DNA of 64,000 nt, taken from Lentiprolixibacter aurantiacus (GTDB lineage Bacteria; Bacteroidota; Bacteroidia; Flavobacteriales; Flavobacteriaceae). A program made the translations under genes and the position numbers. Below are positions 45,365 through 53,950 of the stretch, piece by piece. Each line of letters opens with the position of its first letter. Position 1 is the stretch's first letter. Under the pieces are notes generated by a model, which was not told the DNA's origin, made no database searches, and worked only from the letters and a program-made list of their open reading frames with translations. The stretch covers positions 1,178,001 to 1,242,000 of the forward strand of contig NZ_JAPFQP010000001.1 in NCBI RefSeq assembly GCF_026241225.1, in the 5' to 3' direction.

Positions 45365-46095
45365 GCGTGAATAAGGGCAAATATCACTACATATGGATCT
45401 CACTGGTAATCCTCATTTTTGGGATCATTTTTATCCCAAAGATTGTTAACCGGTTTAATGAGGGAACCATTGTGGAGACCGATCGGATGAATGTGAAAGA
45501 CCCTGCGGACCAGCTGGCCTATATTATACTTAACGGGGAAAAGCGTAAAGTGCCCCCTTTTGCCTTTATGAACCAGGACAGCCTGCTAATAACCAATGAG
45601 GATTACCTGGGCAAGGTATACGTGGTCGAATTCTTTTTTACAACCTGTCCTACTATCTGCCCTATAATGAACCGTAACCTGGTTGAGGTACAGGACGAAT
45701 TTCGGGAGTTCGAAGATTTCGGAGTTGCTTCCTTCACTATAAACCCGGACTACGATACCCCCAGGGTACTCAAAGAATATGCCGAAAAGTACGGGATAAC
45801 CGATATGGACTGGCACTTGCTTACAGGTGACCGGGAGGAAATATACCAACTGGCCAACGTGGGCTTTAATATCTTTGCAGCCCAGGCAGACGATGTGCCC
45901 GGGGGATTTGAACACTCGGGCTTGTTTGCCCTGATCGATAAGGAGGGGTATATCAGGTCGCGACTGGACGATTTCGGGAACCCGATCATATACTACAGGG
46001 GGACCATTACTGAAGCTCAGGGCACCAATATAGACGGGGAGGAAGAGCAAATAAGCATACTGAAAACGGACATAAAAAAACTACTGCAGGAATAA
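45361..46095 (+). CDS. SCO-family copper chaperone for cytochrome oxidase
   Basis: 244-residue SCO1/SenC protein that delivers copper to the CuA site of subunit II. N-terminal membrane anchor (about 10-27), then a thioredoxin fold with Cu ligands Cys96-x3-Cys100 (CPTIC) and His185 (FEHSG). The start is a TTG overlapping the previous stop (TTGA); a GTG six bases on is the alternative. Between a cysteine-free relative and DUF420, it marks this as an oxidase-assembly cluster. Confidence 0.94.
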   Translation: MSVNKGKYHYIWISLVILIFGIIFIPKIVNRFNEGTIVETDRMNVKDPADQLAYIILNGEKRKVPPFAFMNQDSLLITNEDYLGKVYVVEFFFTTCPTICPIMNRNLVEVQDEFREFEDFGVASFTINPDYDTPRVLKEYAEKYGITDMDWHLLTGDREEIYQLANVGFNIFAAQADDVPGGFEHSGLFALIDKEGYIRSRLDDFGNPIIYYRGTITEAQGTNIDGEEEQISILKTDIKKLLQE

Positions 46096-46096
46096 C

Positions 46097-46630
46097 ATGG
46101 ACCAGCTTGCACTCAAAGAAAAACGATTTAACAGGTATATCACCATCATATCCATTGTGATACCGGTAGTAGTTGCCGTATTGTTCGGTATCCGCATCCC
46201 CGACGTGGAACCCTTGGGATTTTTGCCGCCAATTTATGCCACTATCAACGGACTTACGGCAGTGTTGCTGATTGCGGCAGTTTTGGCCATCAAAAACGGA
46301 AAGCAAAAACTGCATCAAAACCTGATGACAACTTGTATTGTGCTTTCGGTTCTTTTTCTTGTGATGTACGTAGCCTATCACATGACCTCAGACTCTACAC
46401 CTTACGGAGGTGAAGGCGTCATGAGATATGTTTATTTTTTCATTTTGATTACGCATATCATGCTCTCTATAGTGATTATACCTCTGGTTTTAAAAACCTA
46501 TGCCAGGGCCTATCTTAAGAAGTATGAAGAACACAGGAAGATTGCCAGAATTACCTTCCCCATCTGGCTGTATGTGGCCGTAACGGGCGTAGTTGTTTAC
46601 CTGATGATTTCACCCTATTATAATTACTAA
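46097..46630 (+). CDS. DUF420 membrane protein
   Basis: 177 residues with five hydrophobic helices and the DUF420 pattern: LPPIYATINGLTAVLLIAAV, KLHQNLMTTCIVLSVLFLVMYVAYH and a helix with THIMLSIVIIPLV. The conserved His residues in the helices (HQN, YHM, THI) may bind metal or heme. DUF420/CtaM-like proteins are linked to cytochrome oxidase maturation. It starts right after SCO. Confidence 0.88.
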   Translation: MDQLALKEKRFNRYITIISIVIPVVVAVLFGIRIPDVEPLGFLPPIYATINGLTAVLLIAAVLAIKNGKQKLHQNLMTTCIVLSVLFLVMYVAYHMTSDSTPYGGEGVMRYVYFFILITHIMLSIVIIPLVLKTYARAYLKKYEEHRKIARITFPIWLYVAVTGVVVYLMISPYYNY

Positions 46631-46651
46631 TTGGCTTTAGTTTAATTCTAG

Positions 46652-46882
46652 ATGAATCCCTACCCGAAAAAAATAGTCGCCTTTATCCTGCTGGCCATAT
46701 TCCCGTTAGTGGGCCGTGCTCAGTGCGCCATGTGCCGGGCGGTCCTGGAAAGCGGCGATAACAATGCAGTCGCAGAAGGGATCAATAACGGAATCGTTTA
46801 CCTGATGGCCATTCCATACATTTTGGTAGGAGTGATTTTCTATATTGTTTATCGCAAAATGAAGACGCCCAAAATTACTTGA
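46652..46882 (+). CDS. Small CxxC membrane protein of the oxidase cluster
   Basis: 76 residues: a signal-peptide-like start (about 6-20, cut possible after GRA at residue 23), then QC25AMC28 near the new N-terminus and one membrane helix (47-67) with a basic C-terminus. The periplasmic CxxC pair next to SCO and DUF420 suggests a copper or thiol role in oxidase assembly (inference). It follows DUF420 by 21 nt and is the last gene of the cluster. I do not recognise a named family. Confidence 0.72.
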   Translation: MNPYPKKIVAFILLAIFPLVGRAQCAMCRAVLESGDNNAVAEGINNGIVYLMAIPYILVGVIFYIVYRKMKTPKIT

Positions 46883-46889
46883 TCTTTTA

Positions 46890-46913
46890 ACAGTTTTTTA
46901 CACTTAAAACTGT
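46890..46913. repeat. Inverted repeat upstream of the ABC cluster
   Basis: ACAGTTTT (46890-46897) and AAAACTGT (46906-46913) form a perfect 8-bp inverted repeat with an 8-nt spacer, in the 96-nt gap before the first permease. It lacks a T-tract, so an operator is as likely as a terminator. Confidence 0.4.
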
Positions 46914-46978
46914 AACAAAACCGGGCCGGAAACGTCTTCTCTTATACATCCTTTTTATCATCATTCATCACCAACCCA

Positions 46979-48223
46979 ATGTTCGATATAGAAAGATGGC
47001 AGGAAATCTTTGATACTATTCGTAAGAACAAATTACGAACCTTCCTCACTGGCCTGTCTGTTGCTTCTGGAATCTTTATACTGGTAATCCTTTTGGGATT
47101 TGGACAGGGTATGCAAAATGGTGTGGCCCAGGAATTTGAAGAAGATGCCATAACCAGCATCAATGTGTGGGCCGGTACTACCACCAAAGAACACAAAGGA
47201 ATGAACCCGGGGCGGAGGATACAGCTCAGGAATGAGAACTACGAACTGGTAAATGAACTGTTTGTAGATGATATCGAATACGGGTCTTCAAGAACTTACA
47301 TTAACGGTCTAAGTATAAATTATGGCAAGGAATCACTGGCCTATGGTTTGCAGGGTGTCTCGCCAGAATTTCAGTTCATCGAGAACGCAAAGATCTCAGA
47401 GGGCAGATTTATTAATGAATACGATGAGGTCAATGTTGCCAAGGTAGCCGTCATTGGAAACAAGATCAAAACAGATGTTTTTAATTCGTTGGAATCCCCT
47501 ATTGGAGAGTATATCAAGATTTCGGGTATTCCATTTAAAATAATAGGGGTTTTCAGTGAGAATGAAGACCGTGAGGAAGAACGGATATACATTCCGCTGA
47601 ATACATCTCAGAAGGTCTTCAACGAAGCCGATAGAATTGGTAATATTTCCTACACCTTACCCCCTGCCGATGATTTTAAAACTGCGGTAGCGGAGGCTAC
47701 AGAATTCAAAAACAAATTAAGGACCCATCTGCAACGGGTGCATACGGTAGCACCTGAAGACACCTCCGCAATTAATGTATTCAGCATGATGGAGGCGGCA
47801 GATCGGTATTTCAGCCTCATTGACAACATCAAGCTATTCTTCTGGTTTGTGGGTATTTGTACGGTTATAGCCGGAATCGTTGGGGTAAGTAATATCATGT
47901 TAATTGTAGTCAAGGAACGTACCCGGGAAATTGGAATCCGCAAAGCCATCGGGGCTAAACCCTGGGCAATAGTCGGACTTATACTGCAGGAATCCATATT
48001 TGTAACTGCTATCTCCGGTTTTTCAGGTTTTATATTCAGTATGGGCCTGCTTGAGATTTTCGGGCCCTATATCGAAGTAGATTACATTGTTAATCCCTCG
48101 GTAAATTTCAATGTGGCGCTATCTACGGTGATTTTGTTAATCATTGCCGGAACCCTGGCGGGATTTTTCCCGGCCTGGAGGGCAGCTAATATCCATACGA
48201 TAAAAGCCCTTAAGGACGAATAA
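46979..48223 (+). CDS. MacB-like ABC permease (copy 1, type A)
   Basis: 414-residue permease: one N-terminal helix (about 20-42), a large extracytoplasmic MacB-PCD domain (about 45-275) and an FtsX domain with three helices (about 283-305, 330-360, 380-402). The motif NIMLIVVKERTREIGIRKAIGA precedes the second helix pair. No ATPase domain is fused. It pairs with the type B permease 9 nt downstream, probably as a heterodimer. It is most like the type A permease at 51.4 kb (shared start pattern EIFDT..KNKLRTFL). Confidence 0.92.
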   Translation: MFDIERWQEIFDTIRKNKLRTFLTGLSVASGIFILVILLGFGQGMQNGVAQEFEEDAITSINVWAGTTTKEHKGMNPGRRIQLRNENYELVNELFVDDIEYGSSRTYINGLSINYGKESLAYGLQGVSPEFQFIENAKISEGRFINEYDEVNVAKVAVIGNKIKTDVFNSLESPIGEYIKISGIPFKIIGVFSENEDREEERIYIPLNTSQKVFNEADRIGNISYTLPPADDFKTAVAEATEFKNKLRTHLQRVHTVAPEDTSAINVFSMMEAADRYFSLIDNIKLFFWFVGICTVIAGIVGVSNIMLIVVKERTREIGIRKAIGAKPWAIVGLILQESIFVTAISGFSGFIFSMGLLEIFGPYIEVDYIVNPSVNFNVALSTVILLIIAGTLAGFFPAWRAANIHTIKALKDE

Positions 48224-48232
48224 TAAGAAGTT

Positions 48233-49489
48233 ATGTTTAATCGGGACCGCTGGAAGGAGATTTTGGAAGTGCTGACCACAAACTGGTTCAGGACTGTGCT
48301 TACTGCATTCGGGGTTTTTTGGGGCATTATGATCCTGATTATCCTGCTGGCCGCCGGTAAAGGTCTTGAGAATGGGGTTAAATCAGATTTTGGTGGCCTG
48401 GCTACCAATACCATGAGCATGTGGGCAAACAGGACTACTATACCTTATGAGGGATTACCAAAGGATCGCCGCTATAGCTTTAAGCTGGAAGATGTTCAGG
48501 CAATAAATGAGAACATTCCTAATCTCAGGCATGTTTCTCCCAGGAACCAACTGGGCGGATACCGGGGAACCAACAATGTAATAAGGGGCTTACGGACGGG
48601 TGCTTACAACGTTTATGGGGATTATCCGGAAATCATAGAACAGCAGCCCATGACCGTAAGCTCTGGAAGGTTTATCAATCAGGGTGATATAGCCGAAGCA
48701 CGTAAAGTGGCGGTTATTGGTAACGGAGTGCGAAATGAGTTATACAGTATGGGGGAGGAAGTCCTGGGGACCTACATCAAGATACAGGGGGTAAATTTCA
48801 TGGTAATCGGGACCTACAAGAATAACTCCAGCCGTCAGGGAGAGGAAGGTGAAAAGAAAATATACATCCCATTCACCTCTTTTGCTCAGGCTTTCAATAC
48901 AGCGAACAGGGTGGGTTGGATAACCATTACCGCTGAGGATCAAACACCTATAACAGATCTTAAAATGGACATTATAAACCTTATGAAAAAACGTCATAAG
49001 GTACATCCCGAAGACAGAAGGGCCATTGGCTATAATGATATCTACGAGGAATTCAGCAGGGTAGACCGTCTGTTCGCCGCCCTGGAACTGATAGCTTATT
49101 TTGTGGGCACACTGGTATTGTTAAGTGGTATCATTGGGGTTAGTAATATCATGCTCATTGTAGTTAAGGAAAGGACCAAGGAAATAGGGATACGAAGAGC
49201 GTTAGGTGAAGGTCCCTGGTCCATTAAAAAACAAATTTTGATGGAATCCATATTCCTGACCATTATTTCAGGAATGCTCGGCATTGTGGCTGGAACCCTG
49301 TTCATCTATGGGGTAAATGCTCTTATAGCGGCCAATGGCCCGGTGGATATGTTTACGAATCCGAGCGTAAACCTTGGGGTTGTCACAATTGCCCTCAGCA
49401 TCCTCGTTATTGCCGGATTACTTGCAGGTTATATCCCTGCGCAGAGTGCCATAAAAGTAAAACCTATTGAAGCTTTGCGAACAGAGTAA
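48233..49489 (+). CDS. MacB-like ABC permease (copy 1, type B)
   Basis: 418-residue permease with the same four-helix plus periplasmic-domain layout. Its N-terminus (FRTVLTAFGVFWGIMILIILLAAGKGLENGV) and the domain motif RGLRTGAYNVYGDYPEI resemble the type B permease at 52.7 kb much more than its neighbour. The C-terminal NIMLIVVKERTKEIGIRRALGEG motif is intact. It lies between its type A partner and the adaptor gene; no ATPase is encoded in this half of the cluster. Confidence 0.92.
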   Translation: MFNRDRWKEILEVLTTNWFRTVLTAFGVFWGIMILIILLAAGKGLENGVKSDFGGLATNTMSMWANRTTIPYEGLPKDRRYSFKLEDVQAINENIPNLRHVSPRNQLGGYRGTNNVIRGLRTGAYNVYGDYPEIIEQQPMTVSSGRFINQGDIAEARKVAVIGNGVRNELYSMGEEVLGTYIKIQGVNFMVIGTYKNNSSRQGEEGEKKIYIPFTSFAQAFNTANRVGWITITAEDQTPITDLKMDIINLMKKRHKVHPEDRRAIGYNDIYEEFSRVDRLFAALELIAYFVGTLVLLSGIIGVSNIMLIVVKERTKEIGIRRALGEGPWSIKKQILMESIFLTIISGMLGIVAGTLFIYGVNALIAANGPVDMFTNPSVNLGVVTIALSILVIAGLLAGYIPAQSAIKVKPIEALRTE

Positions 49490-49520
49490 ATAAAATTATT
49501 TATCGATCAATTAGACTAAA

Positions 49521-50633
49521 ATGAAAAAATCCATAACTGTAATTATCCTGCTGATTATTGTCATTGCCTTTGGGGGGTCTATGGTATACCTCTACCAAAA
49601 GAATGCAGAAGATCCTATTACTTATCAGACGGAAAAGCCGAGTACGCAAACTATAATCAAAAAGACCGTTGCCACTGGGAGCATCTTGCCTCTGGAGGAG
49701 GTCCTTATCAAGCCTAATATTTCTGGGGTAATAGAAGAGGTATACGTGGAAGGGGGCGATTATGTGAAATCAGGAGATCTGATTGCCAGGATCAAGGTGG
49801 TGCCAAACCTTGCTGCACTTAATGATGCGAGAAATGCGATAGATGCCGCTAAGATTAGTTTTGACGACCAGCGTCGCAACTATACCCGGCAGCAAAGCCT
49901 GTTCGAAAAGGGTGTGATCTCACAGCAGGACCTGGAAAGGGCGCAGGTAGCTTTTGACCAGTCCCGGCAGACGCTGGAAGCTGCCAATAAGCGATTCGAT
50001 ATCGTGAAGACAGGTACAACGAAGGGGCTTAGCAATGCCGCAAATACCCTCATCCGGTCTACTGTAAGCGGTATGGTTCTGGATGTGCCGGTGGAAATGG
50101 GGAACCAGGTCATTGAAAGCAATAATTTTAATGAAGGTACCACCATTGCGGCCATTGCCGATGTGGATAAGATGATCTTCGAGGGCAAGGTGGATGAGTC
50201 TGAAGTAGGCAAGATCAGGGAAGACCTACCGCTGGAAATTACGGTAGGTGCACTGGAGAATATCACTTTTGACGCTGTTCTGGATTATATCGCCCCCAAG
50301 GGGAAGGAAGAGAACGGGGCCATTCAATTTGAAATAAAGGGCACTTTAAAAAAGCTGGATACCGTATTTATACGTGCCGGCTTAAGTGCTAATGCTTCTA
50401 TTATTCTTGACCGGGCCGATAGTGTCCTCGCCCTAAAAGAGGCCCTGATCCAGTTCGACCAGGAAACAAAGAAACCCTTTGTTGAAGTAGCCACCGGCGA
50501 TCAGCAATTTGAACGCAGGGAGGTGGAGCTTGGGATCAGCGATGGCATCTATGTTGAAATCAAGTCTGGCATCAGCCAGGATGATGAAATCAAGATCTGG
50601 AACCAGATAGAACCTGAGCGGTTCGGGGGCTAG
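49521..50633 (+). CDS. MacA-like periplasmic adaptor (copy 1)
   Basis: 370-residue membrane-fusion protein. N-terminal anchor helix (about 4-24), beta-barrel and lipoyl half-motifs flanking an alpha-hairpin (about 100-165: ARNAIDAAKISFDDQRRN and KGVISQQDLERAQ), and a membrane-proximal C-terminal domain. It links the permeases to a TolC-type channel. It is closely similar in pattern to the adaptor at 53.9 kb. 31 nt after the type B permease. Confidence 0.93.
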   Translation: MKKSITVIILLIIVIAFGGSMVYLYQKNAEDPITYQTEKPSTQTIIKKTVATGSILPLEEVLIKPNISGVIEEVYVEGGDYVKSGDLIARIKVVPNLAALNDARNAIDAAKISFDDQRRNYTRQQSLFEKGVISQQDLERAQVAFDQSRQTLEAANKRFDIVKTGTTKGLSNAANTLIRSTVSGMVLDVPVEMGNQVIESNNFNEGTTIAAIADVDKMIFEGKVDESEVGKIREDLPLEITVGALENITFDAVLDYIAPKGKEENGAIQFEIKGTLKKLDTVFIRAGLSANASIILDRADSVLALKEALIQFDQETKKPFVEVATGDQQFERREVELGISDGIYVEIKSGISQDDEIKIWNQIEPERFGG

Positions 50634-50726
50634 GCTTTTTAACAGAATCTTTTGATAAAAATTTGTAACAACTTAACAGTAAACGAGTCCAATAAATGGA
50701 TCTGCTTTTAAACACTTGCGCTAGCC

Positions 50727-51431
50727 ATGATTGAAATAAAAAATCTTCATAAGTCCTATAAAATGGGCAGTAATGCCCTGCATGTTCTCAAGGGGATAGA
50801 TTTCTCGGTAAAAGAAGGAGAACTTGTAGCCATTATGGGATCTTCAGGCTCCGGAAAATCTACCCTGCTTAACATATTGGGAATGCTGGATGTAGCCGAT
50901 GAGGGGGAATACAACTTAGATGGGATGCCTATCAAAAACCTCAATGAAACCAAGGCGGCAAATTACCGGAACAAATTTTTAGGGTTCATTTTCCAGTCCT
51001 TTAATCTGATTAACTATAAAACAGCCCTGGAGAATGTGGCCCTGCCCCTTTACTATCAGGGGATGAACAGAAAGAAGAGGCAGGAAAAGGCATTGAAGTA
51101 CCTGGAGCAGGTTGGCCTCAAAGAATGGTCGCACCACCTCCCAAGTGAATTGTCTGGTGGACAAAAACAAAGGGTGGCGATAGCCCGGGCTATGGTGACA
51201 GAGCCCAAGGTTCTGCTGGCGGATGAGCTTACCGGTGCTTTGGATAGTAAAACTTCTTATGAGGTAATGGACCTGATCCAGCAAATTAATGATAAGGGAA
51301 ATACCATCCTGGTAGTTACACACGAGAATGATATTGCACACATGTGTAAGCGCATTGTATACCTCAGGGACGGGGTAATTGTCAAGGACGAAAAAGTAAA
51401 GCAAGTTAGAGCTAAAGAGTATGTTCAGTAG
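50727..51431 (+). CDS. ABC transporter ATPase (MacB/LolD type)
   Basis: 234-residue ATPase that drives the exporter. Walker [10 protein letters not shown] is at 38-46, the signature LSGGQ at 142-146, Walker B VLLADE at 162-167 and the switch His at 199. The usual ADEPT is ADELT here; leucine replaces the proline. It is the only ATPase gene in the 9.5-kb cluster. Its end overlaps the next permease by 11 nt. Confidence 0.95.
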   Translation: MIEIKNLHKSYKMGSNALHVLKGIDFSVKEGELVAIMGSSGSGKSTLLNILGMLDVADEGEYNLDGMPIKNLNETKAANYRNKFLGFIFQSFNLINYKTALENVALPLYYQGMNRKKRQEKALKYLEQVGLKEWSHHLPSELSGGQKQRVAIARAMVTEPKVLLADELTGALDSKTSYEVMDLIQQINDKGNTILVVTHENDIAHMCKRIVYLRDGVIVKDEKVKQVRAKEYVQ

Positions 51432-52653
51432 GGATACCTGGCGGGAAATATTCGACACCTTAAATAAAAACAAACTCAGGACCTTTCTATCCGGGTTTAC
51501 AGTTGCCCTCGGCATCCTGATTTTTGTGGGTCTGGTTGGCATGACCAATGGGCTGCAGAATACCTTTGAATATTATTTTTCCCGGGATGCAACCAACATT
51601 TTGTACCTGCAACCTGGCAGGACCTCGAGACCATACAAAGGATATAAATCCCAGAGGCGCATTGAATTCGAAAATGAAGACCTGAAGGATATTAAGGAAA
51701 ATTTTTCCATCTTCATTGACTATGTTTCCCCAATGATCCGCAGAGGAGCGCTTGTGAAATACAGGGAAGAATCCAATAACTACACCACTATCGGGGCTGA
51801 CTGGGGGCAGCAATTTGCGGAAAATACCATTATGATGAAGGGCCGGTTTATCAACCAGGAGGATGTGAAAAACAAGACTCGGAATGCAGTAATTGGCCGT
51901 TTGGTGGAGCAGGACCTTTTTGGCAACATGAATGCCATGGGTAAATATATTGACGTTGGTGGAAGTGTTTTTAAGGTTGTTGGCGTATTTCAGGATGAAG
52001 GAGGAGATCGTGAGGAACGTCAGATATTCATTCCTTATACCACACGTCAGCTTATTGAAAAAAATACAGATAAAATTGATCTGATTGTAGTCGGATTCAG
52101 GCCTGAAATAGGATACACCGGGGCAATGGCCCTGCAGCGTAACCTGAATAAGTATTTAAAAGATAAAAAGTTCATAAGCCCTGAAGACCAGAAAGGAATT
52201 TTTATCCGCAATGTCGCAGAGGAGCTGGAAAGAAATCAGGCTTTTGCCAGGGTTTTGGCGATTATTGCGGCCTTTGTTGCATTTGGAACTATCATTGCCG
52301 GGATTATCGGTATTAGTAATATCATGGTATATGTGGTAAAGGAACGCACAAAGGAAATAGGGATACGAAAGGCTATTGGGGCAACACCTCGTAACGTTAT
52401 CAGTAATATCCTGCTCGAGTCCATTTTCATTACTACCCTTTCCGGATTTTCAGGTATGATTGCCGGTATTGCCTTACTCAGTTCTCTGGGGGACAAGCTT
52501 ATGGATGACTACTTTATATTGAATCCCGGAATTGACACGGGTCTCGCTATATCTGCAACAATTGTCCTGATTCTTTTTGGAAGCATAGCTGGCTATGTTC
52601 CCGCAAAGCGTGCGGCACAAATCAAGCCCATTGTGGCCTTAAATGAAGAATAA
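51421..52653 (+). CDS. MacB-like ABC permease (copy 2, type A)
   Basis: 410-residue permease with an N-terminal helix, periplasmic domain and a three-helix FtsX domain (NIMVYVVKERTKEIGIRKAIGA). The start pattern EIFDTLNKNKLRTFLSG is that of the type A permease at 47.0 kb. It overlaps the ATPase gene by 11 nt and the type B gene by one base (TAATG), so ATPase and both permeases are translationally coupled. Confidence 0.92.
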   Translation: MFSRDTWREIFDTLNKNKLRTFLSGFTVALGILIFVGLVGMTNGLQNTFEYYFSRDATNILYLQPGRTSRPYKGYKSQRRIEFENEDLKDIKENFSIFIDYVSPMIRRGALVKYREESNNYTTIGADWGQQFAENTIMMKGRFINQEDVKNKTRNAVIGRLVEQDLFGNMNAMGKYIDVGGSVFKVVGVFQDEGGDREERQIFIPYTTRQLIEKNTDKIDLIVVGFRPEIGYTGAMALQRNLNKYLKDKKFISPEDQKGIFIRNVAEELERNQAFARVLAIIAAFVAFGTIIAGIIGISNIMVYVVKERTKEIGIRKAIGATPRNVISNILLESIFITTLSGFSGMIAGIALLSSLGDKLMDDYFILNPGIDTGLAISATIVLILFGSIAGYVPAKRAAQIKPIVALNEE

Positions 52654-53915
52654 TGCGCTTACTGTTTGATAAAAATACCTGGCAGGAGATCTTCGGTTCT
52701 ATAGGAAAGAATCGCACCCGGACTATTATCACAGTAATCGGGGTACTCTGGGGAATCTTTATTTACGTTGTCCTGGCCGGGGCTTCCAAAGGACTGGACA
52801 ATGGCTTTGAACGTACCTTTGAGGTTGTGGCCAAAAACAGCATGTGGTGTTACGCACAGAATACAAGTATACCCTATGCAGGATATAAAACAGGCCGGCG
52901 TATACGTCTGAAAGTGGGAGATGCAAATATCCTGCGTAATCGTATTCCGGAAATACAATATATAGCCCCGGTAAATACCAAAGGGGCATTTGGAGGAACA
53001 GGCGCCCTTACCGTCAGGGGATTGAATTCGAACACCTACGCCATGTACGGTTACTATCCCGATTTAGCGAGGATTACACCTCAAAAGATTTATGATAATG
53101 GCCGTTTTATTAACGACCAGGACATTGAACAGGCACGGAAGGTCTGTGTAATTGGCGAGCGTACACAACAGGAAATGTTTGAAAAAGGCGAAGACCCCAT
53201 AGGAGGATATATCCGAATTGAAAACATTTACTTTCAGGTAGTGGGTGTTCATCAGTATCAAAGGACTACCCCATTTGGGTCTGATGGGGATATTTTTATT
53301 CCTTTCACCACCTTTCAGAAGATCTATAATACCGGAGAGGATGTACAATTCTTTACTGTTGCTGCCTATGATGACGCGGATGCGGCTCAGGTAGAAAAGG
53401 ATATTAAGGCGGTGTTAAAGAATTTGCATAACGTGCATCCAGATGATGAACGTGCTATTGGCGCTATTAACCTTGGGGTAATTTTCGACAGGATTATCGG
53501 ATTTGCAAAGGGGATTACTTTTCTTTCCCTCATCGTGGGGCTTGCCACCATACTGGCTGGAGTTATAGGCATTGGCAACATTTTATTGATCTCGGTTAAA
53601 GAGCGCACCAAAGAATTGGGTATTCGGCGTGCCCTGGGCGCTACTCCGAATGAAGTACGGACATTGATCATCCTGGAGTCTGTGTTCCTGACTATGGTGG
53701 CCGGTCTTATAGGAATCATATTAGGAGCGGCAGTATTGAATTTGATAAACAATCTTACCCAGGATTCGGCGCTTCCCTATACCAATCCAACCGTGCCCAT
53801 ACCGCTTGTGATCGGGGCACTTTTGGTCATGGTAGTTTTGGGAACATTAATAGGACTCATACCAGCACAGCGCGCGGTGAGAGTCAGGCCAATAGATGCC
53901 CTGAGGGAAGAATAA
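52653..53915 (+). CDS. MacB-like ABC permease (copy 2, type B)
   Basis: 420-residue permease with the type B N-terminus (GKNRTRTIITVIGVLWGIFIYV) and domain motif RGLNSNTYAMYGYYPDL, parallel to the copy 1 type B protein. The FtsX part has NILLISVKERTKELGIRRALGA. It probably forms a heterodimer with the preceding permease. The next gene is the second adaptor. Confidence 0.92.
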   Translation: MRLLFDKNTWQEIFGSIGKNRTRTIITVIGVLWGIFIYVVLAGASKGLDNGFERTFEVVAKNSMWCYAQNTSIPYAGYKTGRRIRLKVGDANILRNRIPEIQYIAPVNTKGAFGGTGALTVRGLNSNTYAMYGYYPDLARITPQKIYDNGRFINDQDIEQARKVCVIGERTQQEMFEKGEDPIGGYIRIENIYFQVVGVHQYQRTTPFGSDGDIFIPFTTFQKIYNTGEDVQFFTVAAYDDADAAQVEKDIKAVLKNLHNVHPDDERAIGAINLGVIFDRIIGFAKGITFLSLIVGLATILAGVIGIGNILLISVKERTKELGIRRALGATPNEVRTLIILESVFLTMVAGLIGIILGAAVLNLINNLTQDSALPYTNPTVPIPLVIGALLVMVVLGTLIGLIPAQRAVRVRPIDALREE

Positions 53916-53950
53916 CAACATTAACTGTATAAATAATTAACACAAACAAG

